Shown: positions 22,980 to 31,210 of the stretch, piece after piece
Numbering within the stretch: position 1 is the first letter of the stretch
How the letters are laid out: each line of letters begins with the position of its first letter
Source: an uncultured Marinoscillum sp.
GTDB taxonomy: Bacteria; Bacteroidota; Bacteroidia; Cytophagales; MED-G16
Assembly: GCA_902529805.1 (NCBI GenBank)
Contig: CABZXU010000017.1
Location: 1 to 34,630 of the forward strand
DNA: 34,630 nucleotides
Direction of reading: 5' to 3'
The notes under the pieces: generated by a model
Seen by the model: the letters and a program-made list of their open reading frames with translations, nothing else
Databases searched by the model: none
What the model was told of the DNA's origin: nothing
Program-made: the position numbers and the translations under genes

Positions 22980-23275
22980 TTTTTTTTCATTTTTGTGAGT
23001 ATACCATCAACATCTTTCAATAATTTTTCAGCTTTATCCTTAGCATCATTTACTACCTTCTTTTCTTCTCTTCCGGATGCTGATTTTTTAATTTCTTTAT
23101 CTTCTAAAATTTCTTCTAAAAGATCTTGAATTCTTAACTTATATTTATTTAATCTATAAGTTAATCTATCACGTGTATTATTACCTCTATCAGGAGCAAA
23201 TAATACTCCAAAAACTCCGCCAAGTAGTAAACCTACAATGAAGGAAATTATTGAATTAGATGAATTTTTACTCAT
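22976..23275 (-). CDS. YtxH-domain protein
   Basis: 99 residues: an N-terminal membrane segment with a glycine-rich GLLLGGVFGVLFAPDRGN, then a helical, Lys-rich tail. This is the usual YtxH/gas-vesicle-protein-like pattern. The function is unclear. It overlaps the downstream DUF1573 gene by 4 bp and follows nusB by 11 bp. Confidence 0.85.
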   Translation of the reverse strand: MSKNSSNSIISFIVGLLLGGVFGVLFAPDRGNNTRDRLTYRLNKYKLRIQDLLEEILEDKEIKKSASGREEKKVVNDAKDKAEKLLKDVDGILTKMKKK

Positions 23276-23286
23276 TTTATAACAAT

Positions 23287-24243
23287 TTATTTATTATCAA
23301 TTAATCCTTTACCTGTTTTCTTAATTTTATCAATCATTTTTTTTGATAAAATATCAAGTACTCCATTAACAAAATTTTTACTCTTTGGAGTACTATATTT
23401 TTTTGCTATATCAATGTATTCATTAATGGTAACTTTAATTGGAATATTATGAAAATATAAAAATTCACATATTCCCATTTTTAAAAGAATTCTATCAATT
23501 GTAGAAATTCTTTCTATATCCCAATTTTGACAATTATCACTAATTAAACTGTCAAAAATTTTATTGCCATCCAATACACCTTCAAACAAATTTTTCGCAA
23601 AAGATTTATCATCTGATAAATCATTAGATAAATCTGCGATTGCAAATTTATCTAATTTTATTGAATTAAGTGAATTTAAGGTCTTCTTTATCATTGATTT
23701 AAGTATTGGTTTGTCTTCATTCCAAAATAAATCCTTTTCTGAAAAATGTTTATTAATTTCCTCATTCTTAAATATAAAATTTAGAGAGATATAGTTGAAA
23801 ATTTTTAAATCATTTTCAAAATCTGGCTCAATTTGATTTTGATATTTAATAATTTCATCATTTTTTAATAAAGATTTATACCATATTTTAATATCATCAT
23901 TTGCCGAATTAATATCCAAATCATAATTCATAAATTCTTTTTTAAGCATTTGATTTTCCTTGATAAACTTTATTATTTTATTATCAGACAAATTATAATT
24001 TGATTCTGATTTGTTGACAATCATTTCCTTTGAGATCTCTTTATCAATTAGATTTAAATTTAGAAAGCGTATTGGTGTTATTAAGATTTCAAAATACATG
24101 GGATAAATTAAATCAATAGATTTTTCTAGATCTGAAAAAACTTTCTCAGGATAATTGCTATAGCTCTCAGAATGTTTATAAGTTTTTTCATACGAGTATA
24201 ATAACTGTAAAACACGTATACGTAAGGCTCTTCTACTAAGCAT
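23287..24243 (-). CDS. nusB: Transcription antitermination factor NusB
   Basis: 318 residues, more than twice E. coli NusB (139), as is usual in Bacteroidota. The NusB domain lies at the C-terminus (about 205-310) with DRILLKMGICEFLYFHNIPI and VTINEYIDIAKKYSTPKSKNF. The N-terminus begins LSRRALRIRVLQLLYSYE, like the RNA-binding start of NusB. It binds boxA RNA with NusE (S10) during rRNA transcription. First gene of the run; upstream lies the leucine dehydrogenase gene. Confidence 0.93.
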   Translation of the reverse strand: MLSRRALRIRVLQLLYSYEKTYKHSESYSNYPEKVFSDLEKSIDLIYPMYFEILITPIRFLNLNLIDKEISKEMIVNKSESNYNLSDNKIIKFIKENQMLKKEFMNYDLDINSANDDIKIWYKSLLKNDEIIKYQNQIEPDFENDLKIFNYISLNFIFKNEEINKHFSEKDLFWNEDKPILKSMIKKTLNSLNSIKLDKFAIADLSNDLSDDKSFAKNLFEGVLDGNKIFDSLISDNCQNWDIERISTIDRILLKMGICEFLYFHNIPIKVTINEYIDIAKKYSTPKSKNFVNGVLDILSKKMIDKIKKTGKGLIDNK

Positions 24244-24283
24244 ATCTATTAATTTAAAGAACGATAATTTTTTGTAAAATTAA

Positions 24284-25348
24284 TTACTTTTTTTTATTTC
24301 TATCAATTCTATCCAATGCTATTTTCATAGCAGATGCATTTGTTGATATATTATTTTTACTAGAAAGATTGAGAACATCTTCAACTTTTGAATAAATATT
24401 TTCGGTTACGGAAAATACTTTTTCTTTACTTAAATCTTGAATTTGTTCATGATAAACACTAATTATTCCTCCTGAATTAATTAGGAAATCAGGGACATAT
24501 ACAATATTTCTTTCTTTTAATTCAATATCATGAATTTTATCATTTTCTAGTTGATTATTTGCGGCTCCGGCAATAATCCTACAGTTTAACTTTTTTATTG
24601 ATTCTGAATTTAAAATTCCTCCTAAAGCACAAGGAGAAAATATATCTAAATCCATAGAATAGAGTTCACTATTTTTAAAAGTCTTAACTTCATATTTGTC
24701 AATTACACTTTTTAAACGATCGACATTAATGTCATTTACATAAACATTCGCATTTTCTTTAACTAAATATTCAATTAATTTGGCTCCCACTTTTCCTATA
24801 CCCTGCAAAGCAATTTTTTTTCCTTCTAAAGAATCATTCCCATATACAAACTTAGTTGCTGCTTTCATTCCTAAATAAACACCATATGCAGTTGGATGAG
24901 AAGAATCTCCCAAACCACCTTCTTCCTCTGGCATGCCTACAACAAAAGGGGTAACACCTTTCATCCAAATCATATCTTGAGAAGAAATATTTACATCTTG
25001 TGCTGTCCAATATTTTCCATTTAAATCATTTATAAAAGAAGCATATTTTTCAATAAAATTTTTATTTTTTAATTTCAAATCTCCTATAATTACCGCTTTG
25101 CCTCCACCTGCATTCAATCCAGCAAGAGAGGATTTTAATGTCATTGCTTTTGAAAGTCTTAAAACGTCTTTTAACCCTTCGTCTTCTGAGGAATAATTCC
25201 ACATTCTTGTGCCTCCCATAGATGAACCCAAAGTAGTATCATGAACTCCAATAATAGCTTTCAAGCCTAATTTATTATCTGAACAATAAATAATTTGCTC
25301 ATGATCTTGTTTAAAAATTTTTTCAGATAAACTAGAATTCTTTTGCAT
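24284..25348 (-). CDS. Leucine dehydrogenase (Glu/Leu/Phe/Val family)
   Basis: 354 residues. The substrate-binding part has GSSMGGTRMW (41-50) and the lysine-containing SSLAGLNAGGGKAVIIGD (73-90), in which the GGGK lysine (84) is the substrate-binding residue. The NAD-binding Rossmann motif is LQGIGKVGAK. It deaminates branched-chain amino acids to 2-oxo acids with NAD in the cytosol. A perfect -7 box (25357-25364, minus strand) lies about 8 bp before the start. The gene is divergent from the ABC exporter gene and upstream of nusB. Confidence 0.92.
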   Translation of the reverse strand: MQKNSSLSEKIFKQDHEQIIYCSDNKLGLKAIIGVHDTTLGSSMGGTRMWNYSSEDEGLKDVLRLSKAMTLKSSLAGLNAGGGKAVIIGDLKLKNKNFIEKYASFINDLNGKYWTAQDVNISSQDMIWMKGVTPFVVGMPEEEGGLGDSSHPTAYGVYLGMKAATKFVYGNDSLEGKKIALQGIGKVGAKLIEYLVKENANVYVNDINVDRLKSVIDKYEVKTFKNSELYSMDLDIFSPCALGGILNSESIKKLNCRIIAGAANNQLENDKIHDIELKERNIVYVPDFLINSGGIISVYHEQIQDLSKEKVFSVTENIYSKVEDVLNLSSKNNISTNASAMKIALDRIDRNKKK

Positions 25349-25356
25349 TCTTTTAA

Positions 25357-25364
25357 CAAAAATA
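25357..25364 (-). promoter_or_regulatory. -7 promoter box TATTTTTG of the leucine dehydrogenase gene
   Basis: On the minus strand, a perfect TAnnTTTG match 8 bp before the ATG at 25348. Confidence 0.5.
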
Positions 25365-25412
25365 TTTATTTATAAATAAATTTCTCTCATATCCAAATCA
25401 TATTATATTACA

Positions 25413-27215
25413 TTGAAATTAAAATTATATAATTTGAATCATCTATCGTATTTAGATAAATATTTAATTAAATACAAAGGTTATTATATTCTGGGTATAA
25501 TATTTATAAGTTTTGCAACTTTTTTTGCTATTGTTCCAGCAATAGTGATCAGAGAATCTTTTGATCTATTAGAAAATAGCTATAATACATATCAACTCTT
25601 TTTAGGTTTTGATCTTCAAGACAATTCATTTCAACTTCTTAAAAACAATATTTTTATTGCTGTACTAATAATAATTTTTGCTGCATGCATACGGGGTTTG
25701 TTTTTATATTTAATGCGTCAAACCATTATTGTAGCATCAAGAAATATTGAGTACGATTTAAAAAATGAAATTTATTTTCATTATCAAACATTGCCAATGG
25801 AATTTTATAAAAAAAATAATACTGGAGATTTAATTAATAGAATCTCAGAAGATGTAAGTAGAGTGAGAATGTATTTAGGCCCAGCACTTATGTATGGAAT
25901 AAATGTAAGCATACTATTCCTTTTCATCATACCATTCATGTTTTACATAAACTTTGAATTGTCAATTTATTCTCTTATTCCACTTCCTTTTTTAGCTTAC
26001 AGCATATACTACATTCAAAATATAATTAATTATAAATCTGAAGAAATTCAAAAATCTCTTTCTAATCTATCAACATTTGTTCAGGAATCATTTTCAGGAA
26101 TAAGAATAATTAAATCATTTGGAAGAGAATCTGGTTTTTCTCAAAGATTTGATAAACAAAGTAAAAAATATAAGGATAAAGCTTTGGAGCTTCAGTTTGT
26201 TCTATCATTATTTTTTCCAATAATTATGACTCTTATTGGTTTGAGTATTATTATTACCGTATATAAAGGTTCTGTTGAAGTGTTTGAAGGAAATATTTCT
26301 ATCGGAAATATTGCTGAATTTTTAATATACGTTGCCTTATTAACCTGGCCTGTAATATCTTTAGGATGGATCACAAGTATTATTCAAAGAGCTGCTGCAT
26401 CACAAAAAAGAATTAATGAGTTTCTAAATCAAACTAATAATATCGTTAGCAATAAAAATAAAAAAATTGATATTCAAGGAAAAGTAGAGTTTCAGAACGT
26501 TTGTTATAAATACAAAGAATCAGGAATTAAAGCTTTAAGTAAAATAAATTTTAAAATAAAACCAGGAGACTCGTTAGGTATTATTGGGTCTACTGGATCT
26601 GGAAAAAGTACTATAAGTAATTTAATTCCAAGATTAATGAATCCTCAATCTGGAAAAATAAAAATTGATGATATTAATATTGAAGATATAAATACTAAAA
26701 CCCTTAGAAGTCAAATAGGCTATGTTCCTCAAGATGTCTTTTTGTTTTCTGATACCATTAAAAATAATATTAGTTTTGGATCAGAAAAAGAAAACTTTGA
26801 TCTAGTTTTTGAAGCAGCAAAAAATGCAGATTTAATTGAAAACATTAATAAATTCTCAAAAAAATTTGAAACCAAAATTGGAGAAAGAGGAGTAACACTA
26901 TCCGGCGGACAAAAACAAAGAATTTCTATAGCAAGGGCAATAATTAAAAATCCTAAAATCTTAATATTTGATGATTGTTTATCAGCTGTTGATACTAAAA
27001 CTGAAAAATCAATACTTGGCAGTTTAAAGAAAATAATGAAAAATAAAACATCAATTATAATTTCTCATCGAATATCTTCAGTAGTTATGGCAAAAAAAAT
27101 TATTGTTCTAGAAGATGGGAAAATTATAGAATCGGGTGATCATAATTCTTTACTTAAAATGAAAGGCAACTATTATAAAATATTTAAAAAACAAAATGAA
27201 GAAGAAGAAAAATAG
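25413..27215 (+). CDS. ABC half-exporter with degenerate Walker B residue
   Basis: 600 residues: six membrane helices (about 25-320), then an ATPase domain with Walker A GSTGSGKST, signature LSGGQKQR and Walker B ILIFDDCLSAVD. The residue after the Walker B Asp is Asp rather than the catalytic Glu, so its own ATP site is likely slow or inactive. The start is a TTG at 25413; a second TTG 21 bp on is the only other choice. It resembles the ABC protein conserved near nusB in flavobacteria. The ABC gene at 28053-29819 has the complementary pattern, which makes a heterodimer plausible. Confidence 0.9.
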   Translation: MKLKLYNLNHLSYLDKYLIKYKGYYILGIIFISFATFFAIVPAIVIRESFDLLENSYNTYQLFLGFDLQDNSFQLLKNNIFIAVLIIIFAACIRGLFLYLMRQTIIVASRNIEYDLKNEIYFHYQTLPMEFYKKNNTGDLINRISEDVSRVRMYLGPALMYGINVSILFLFIIPFMFYINFELSIYSLIPLPFLAYSIYYIQNIINYKSEEIQKSLSNLSTFVQESFSGIRIIKSFGRESGFSQRFDKQSKKYKDKALELQFVLSLFFPIIMTLIGLSIIITVYKGSVEVFEGNISIGNIAEFLIYVALLTWPVISLGWITSIIQRAAASQKRINEFLNQTNNIVSNKNKKIDIQGKVEFQNVCYKYKESGIKALSKINFKIKPGDSLGIIGSTGSGKSTISNLIPRLMNPQSGKIKIDDINIEDINTKTLRSQIGYVPQDVFLFSDTIKNNISFGSEKENFDLVFEAAKNADLIENINKFSKKFETKIGERGVTLSGGQKQRISIARAIIKNPKILIFDDCLSAVDTKTEKSILGSLKKIMKNKTSIIISHRISSVVMAKKIIVLEDGKIIESGDHNSLLKMKGNYYKIFKKQNEEEEK

Positions 27216-27235
27216 ATTAAAAATTAATTAATCTC

Positions 27236-28063
27236 ATGATACAATTTATAGTAAGAAAATATCAGCATTCAGTTAATTTATATTACTCAAAAATTAAAAA
27301 AAAAATAGAAGGAAAAAATCCTGATTTTATAATTCTTGGCACTCAAAAAGGAGGAACCACTTCTTTATATAATTACCTTAGCAATCATTCTAAAATATGT
27401 GTTGGGTCAAGAAGAGAAATTCATTTTTTTGATAGAAATTATGAAAAAGGAATGAATTGGTATAAAAATAATTTTAATAATAAAAATAAAGATTTATTAA
27501 CTTTTGAGTGTAGCCCTGATTATATCCACCATCCTTTTGTTGCTGAAAGAATAAAGGTAATATCACCAAAATCAAAACTTATAGTTCTATTAAGAAATCC
27601 TGTTGAAAGGGCTATTTCTAATTATAAACATAATATTTATTTAGGAAAGTATAGCCCTAATACTACTATAGAAGAGGTAATAGAAAAAGAAATGAAATTC
27701 ATTAATTATGAAAAAGAAAAAATGATAAACAATAAAAATTATTATAGTAGAAGATTCAAATATTTTTCTATTCTAGACAGAGGGATATATCATAAGCAGT
27801 TAAAAAAATATTTTGATTACTTTGATAAAAAACAAATTCATATTTTATTTTCTGAAAAATTATTTTCAAATACGAGAAAAGAGCTTAATAAAGTTTTTAG
27901 ATTTTTAAGTCTTAACTCAGAACCAGTTCCTTGTTCAACTATTTATAACAAAAGTAAAATTGATATTAAAATCAAACAAAAAACAAAAGAAACTATTGAA
28001 GAATTTTTTCTTAAGCATAATGAAAAACTTTACAAAATGATAAATACAAAATTTAGATGGTAA
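27236..28063 (+). CDS. PAPS-dependent sulfotransferase
   Basis: 275 residues, cytosolic. The 5'-phosphosulfate-binding loop is GTQKGGTTSLYNYL (35-48), and the 3'-phosphate-binding segment is LRNPVERAISNYKHN (119-133) with Arg120 and Ser128. These match the heparan-sulfate-type sulfotransferase fold, so a sulfate is moved from PAPS to a sugar hydroxyl or amine, perhaps on a cell-surface polysaccharide. It follows the ABC exporter gene by 20 bp on the same strand and overlaps the end of the second ABC gene by 11 bp. The neighbours suggest export of a sulfated glycan or lipid, but that is inference. Confidence 0.9.
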   Translation: MIQFIVRKYQHSVNLYYSKIKKKIEGKNPDFIILGTQKGGTTSLYNYLSNHSKICVGSRREIHFFDRNYEKGMNWYKNNFNNKNKDLLTFECSPDYIHHPFVAERIKVISPKSKLIVLLRNPVERAISNYKHNIYLGKYSPNTTIEEVIEKEMKFINYEKEKMINNKNYYSRRFKYFSILDRGIYHKQLKKYFDYFDKKQIHILFSEKLFSNTRKELNKVFRFLSLNSEPVPCSTIYNKSKIDIKIKQKTKETIEEFFLKHNEKLYKMINTKFRW

Positions 28064-29819
28064 CCTCACTAAATTGCATTTTATAAAGTTTAGAATATTG
28101 TTTATTATTTCTTTTTAATTCATCATGTTTTCCGGACTCAACAATTTCTCCATTTTCCAATACCAAAATATTATCAGCTTGTTTTATTGTAGATAAGCGA
28201 TGAGCAACAACAATAGAAGTTCTGTTTTTTAAAATTTTTGATATCGCATTTTGAATAGTTTCCTCAGTTTCACTATCTACTGATGAGGTTGCTTCATCTA
28301 AAAGAATTATTTTAGGATCAAAAAGAAGGATTCGAATGCATGATAATAATTGACGCTGACCAACAGATAATGTTGCTCCCCTCTCCATGACATTATAATT
28401 TAATTTTCCTGGAAGTTTTTCAATAAACTTTTCAGCTTTTAAATAACGGATTACTTCCCAAATTTTCTTATCGGATATCATTTTATCGCCAAGAGTTAAA
28501 TTATTTCTTACAGTGTCTGAAAATAAAAAGACATCTTGAGGAACATAGCCAATAACTTTACGAAGTTGATCTAAATTATAATCTCTTAATTTATTTTCAT
28601 CTAAATAAATTTCACCTTTATTAAATTCATAAAACCTGTTTATCAAATTTATTATAGATGTTTTTCCTGATCCAGTGCTTCCAACTATTGCAAGTACATT
28701 TCCTGGATTTATTTTAAAATTTATATTTTTTAAAACATAATTTTTTTCATTATAAGCAAACCATAAATTTTTAAATTCTAATTTTCCTGATATATTATTT
28801 TCAATTTTGAACTTATCATTATTTACTATCATCTCTTTGGTATCTAAAAGTTTAAAAATCCTAATAGAACTTACAACACCCATCTGCAATACATTAAATC
28901 TATCTGCAATCATTCTAATTGGTCTAAAAAACATTTGCAAATACATTATAAATGCAATCAATATTCCCAAAGTTATTTGATCTTCTAATATCTGATAAGA
29001 ACCATACCAAATCATTAACCCCATTCCTAGGGCAGTAAAAAACTCCATTGCAGGAAAATACAAAGAATAATACAGTACAGCTTTTAAATTAGATTCTAAA
29101 TGATTTCTATTGATTTTTTTAAATGACTCATATTCCCTAGATTCTCTAGCAAATATTTGTATAACATTCATTCCTACAATACGTTCTTGAACAAATGAAT
29201 TTAAATTTGCTACAGCTTCTCTTACATTATTAAATGAAACTTTAACCTTTTCCTTAAAAATATAAGTTACCAATAATAATAAAGGAAACGTTGATAGAGT
29301 TACTAAAGTTAACTTCCAATTAATCAAAAACATTATAATTAATATTCCAATTAGCTGTAATAAATCCCCAATAATTGAAGCGAGACCTTGGCCAAAAACT
29401 TCGGCTATTGTTTCAATGTCAGAAATATTTCTAGTTATAATTTTTCCAATAGGAGTATTATCAAAAAATTTTAATCTGAGTTTTTGTATATGAGAATACA
29501 ACTTAATTCTTAGGTCCTTTACAATATTCTGACCTATCCAGCCTGATAAATAGGTATGATAATATTGAATAATGCCTTGAAATACTAATAAAATAACCAG
29601 GATTATAATCATATTTAGCATCCCATTATAATCATTAAATGCAACATGATTATCTATGGTCAATTGAACAAGAAAGGGTCTTATAGGGCTTAATATAGAT
29701 AAAGAAATTGTAAAAAAAACTAATAAGTAGAACTGCTTTATATAGGGTTTACAATATATGAAAAGTCTTTTTAAAACTTTATAATCAATAACATTTCCGC
29801 TGACAGATTGTTTATCCAT
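28053..29819 (-). CDS. ABC half-exporter with altered signature motif
   Basis: 588 residues: six membrane helices, then an ATPase domain with Walker A GSTGSGKTS, Walker B IILLDEATSSVD with the catalytic Glu, but signature LSVGQRQ instead of LSGGQ. The protein is MdlA/MsbA-like. It lies 2 bp downstream of truA on the minus strand, so the two are co-transcribed. The combination of canonical Walker B and altered signature complements the ABC protein at 25413-27215. Substrate unknown; a lipid, peptide or drug is possible. Confidence 0.93.
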   Translation of the reverse strand: MDKQSVSGNVIDYKVLKRLFIYCKPYIKQFYLLVFFTISLSILSPIRPFLVQLTIDNHVAFNDYNGMLNMIIILVILLVFQGIIQYYHTYLSGWIGQNIVKDLRIKLYSHIQKLRLKFFDNTPIGKIITRNISDIETIAEVFGQGLASIIGDLLQLIGILIIMFLINWKLTLVTLSTFPLLLLVTYIFKEKVKVSFNNVREAVANLNSFVQERIVGMNVIQIFARESREYESFKKINRNHLESNLKAVLYYSLYFPAMEFFTALGMGLMIWYGSYQILEDQITLGILIAFIMYLQMFFRPIRMIADRFNVLQMGVVSSIRIFKLLDTKEMIVNNDKFKIENNISGKLEFKNLWFAYNEKNYVLKNINFKINPGNVLAIVGSTGSGKTSIINLINRFYEFNKGEIYLDENKLRDYNLDQLRKVIGYVPQDVFLFSDTVRNNLTLGDKMISDKKIWEVIRYLKAEKFIEKLPGKLNYNVMERGATLSVGQRQLLSCIRILLFDPKIILLDEATSSVDSETEETIQNAISKILKNRTSIVVAHRLSTIKQADNILVLENGEIVESGKHDELKRNNKQYSKLYKMQFSEVTI

Positions 29820-29821
29820 TT

Positions 29822-30565
29822 TTATTTAAATTTGATTGGATATAAAATTTGCTTTAAATAAAGACCTCCTGGGAAAACAGAATATCCAGCATTTCTTCTG
29901 TCATTATCTAAAATAATTTTTTTAAAATCTGATAAATTAATTTTTTTCTCATTTAATATTAACATTGTACCAACAATTGCTCTTACCATACCTCTAAGAA
30001 ACCTATCTGAAGAAATTTCAAAAAAAAATGTGTCATTATCACCCTTTTTCCATTTTGCACTAACCAAATTACATATATAATTTTTTACATCTGATTTTGA
30101 CTTACAAAAACTTTTAAAATTGTTGTTTGAAATAATTATTTTACAAGCTTTATTCAATATTGATAAGTTAATTTTATTTTTATAATGATAAGACAAACCA
30201 TATAAAAAAGGAGTTTTATTTAGATGAATTTTATAGATATAGCTTCTTTCTATGGCATCAAATCTAGCATGAAAATCATCTTTAACTTCAATTAGTCTAT
30301 TTACAGAAATGTCATTAGGTAAAATTGAATTTATTTTATAAAGAAAATCATTATTATCTAATTCTTCTTTGAAATCAAAATGGGCAGCTTGATTCAAAGC
30401 ATGGACTCCAGTATCTGTCCTTCCAGCACCAACAGTTTTAATGTCTTCTTTTAAAATTTTAGATAGTGAATTATTTAAAATATATTGTATTGAAAGAGCA
30501 TTATCTTGAACTTGCCAGCCATGGTAATTTGTTCCCAAGTAAGAAATGTATATAACGTATCTCAT
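29822..30565 (-). CDS. truA: tRNA pseudouridine synthase A
   Basis: 247 residues. The catalytic motif GAGRTDTGVHALNQ has Asp51 as nucleophile. It modifies uridines 38-40 in the anticodon stem-loop of tRNAs. The gene is followed 2 bp later by the ABC exporter gene and is divergent from the DUF4293 gene, as in many flavobacteria. A TAAATTTA box lies just upstream of the ATG. Confidence 0.95.
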   Translation of the reverse strand: MRYVIYISYLGTNYHGWQVQDNALSIQYILNNSLSKILKEDIKTVGAGRTDTGVHALNQAAHFDFKEELDNNDFLYKINSILPNDISVNRLIEVKDDFHARFDAIERSYIYKIHLNKTPFLYGLSYHYKNKINLSILNKACKIIISNNNFKSFCKSKSDVKNYICNLVSAKWKKGDNDTFFFEISSDRFLRGMVRAIVGTMLILNEKKINLSDFKKIILDNDRRNAGYSVFPGGLYLKQILYPIKFK

Positions 30566-30628
30566 GAAATAAATTTAGGATTGTAAATTGCCATTAATTA
30601 ATTTTGAATAAGAATAATTGTAATATAC

Positions 30629-31135
30629 ATGATACAAAGAATACAATCAATATTTTTATTATTAGTAACGATAAGTTTATTTTCAACCTATTTTTTCCCA
30701 TTATCAGAAAAAATTGTATATAAAAATGAAAACAACATAACAACTATTAAAGAAAAAGAAACTCTATACATTTACGAGCTGGCTTATCAACAATACATTT
30801 CTGAAGAAGATCCTTCTGCAATTTTATATCCTCGTCCTTATATTTTAATTTTAATTTTTATAGCAGGCGGTTTATCTTTCTATTCTATTTTTCAATATAG
30901 AAATAGAATTAATCAAATAAAAATTGGAGCCATTAACTCAATAATAATGTCATTTACTATTTCAATAATTTTATACGAATTATTCTATAACGAGGTGATG
31001 ATTAAAAATACATTTGATATTAATATCTTAATATCATTTTATTTAATTTTTACTGCTCTAATATTTAATTCTATTGCAAATAGATTTATTAAAAAAGATG
31101 AACTATTGGTTAATGAATCGGATAGAATAAGATAA
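30629..31135 (+). CDS. DUF4293 membrane protein
   Basis: 168 residues with four membrane segments. It starts with MIQRIQSIFLLLVTISL, the usual beginning of DUF4293 proteins, and has a lumenal loop of about 50 residues before segment 2. It is a Bacteroidota-specific family that stands near truA and rho in many genomes. The function is unknown. The ending is basic and probably cytosolic. Confidence 0.9.
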   Translation: MIQRIQSIFLLLVTISLFSTYFFPLSEKIVYKNENNITTIKEKETLYIYELAYQQYISEEDPSAILYPRPYILILIFIAGGLSFYSIFQYRNRINQIKIGAINSIIMSFTISIILYELFYNEVMIKNTFDINILISFYLIFTALIFNSIANRFIKKDELLVNESDRIR

Positions 31136-31144
31136 AATATTTTA

Positions 31145-31159
31145 ATGACACACTGTCAT
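31145..31159 (+). promoter_or_regulatory. Palindrome ATGACACACTGTCAT upstream of htpG
   Basis: Inverted repeat ATGACA and TGTCAT around CAC, 51 bp before the ATG of htpG and 12 bp before a sigma-54-like promoter. It could be an enhancer or repressor site for a heat-shock regulator. It does not match CIRCE. Inference from position and symmetry. Confidence 0.45.
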
Positions 31160-31170
31160 AATTTTAAAAA

Positions 31171-31187
31171 TTGGAACAATTTTTGGA
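31171..31187 (+). promoter_or_regulatory. Sigma-54-like promoter of htpG
   Basis: TTGGAAC and TTTTGGA occur with GG-N10-GG spacing. The sigma-54 consensus is TTGGCAC-N5-TTGCA with GG-N10-GC, so the second element differs by one base. The likely transcript start is about 10-14 bp before the ATG at 31211. A housekeeping promoter with -33/-7 boxes is not obvious in the gap. Confidence 0.4.
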
Positions 31188-31210
31188 GTAGAACTAGTAA
31201 ATAAATAATT

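Noticed and set aside
23564-23794. Plus-strand open frame inside nusB
   Set aside because: Antisense to nusB, Ser/Asn-rich as expected for a reverse reading of AT-rich DNA.
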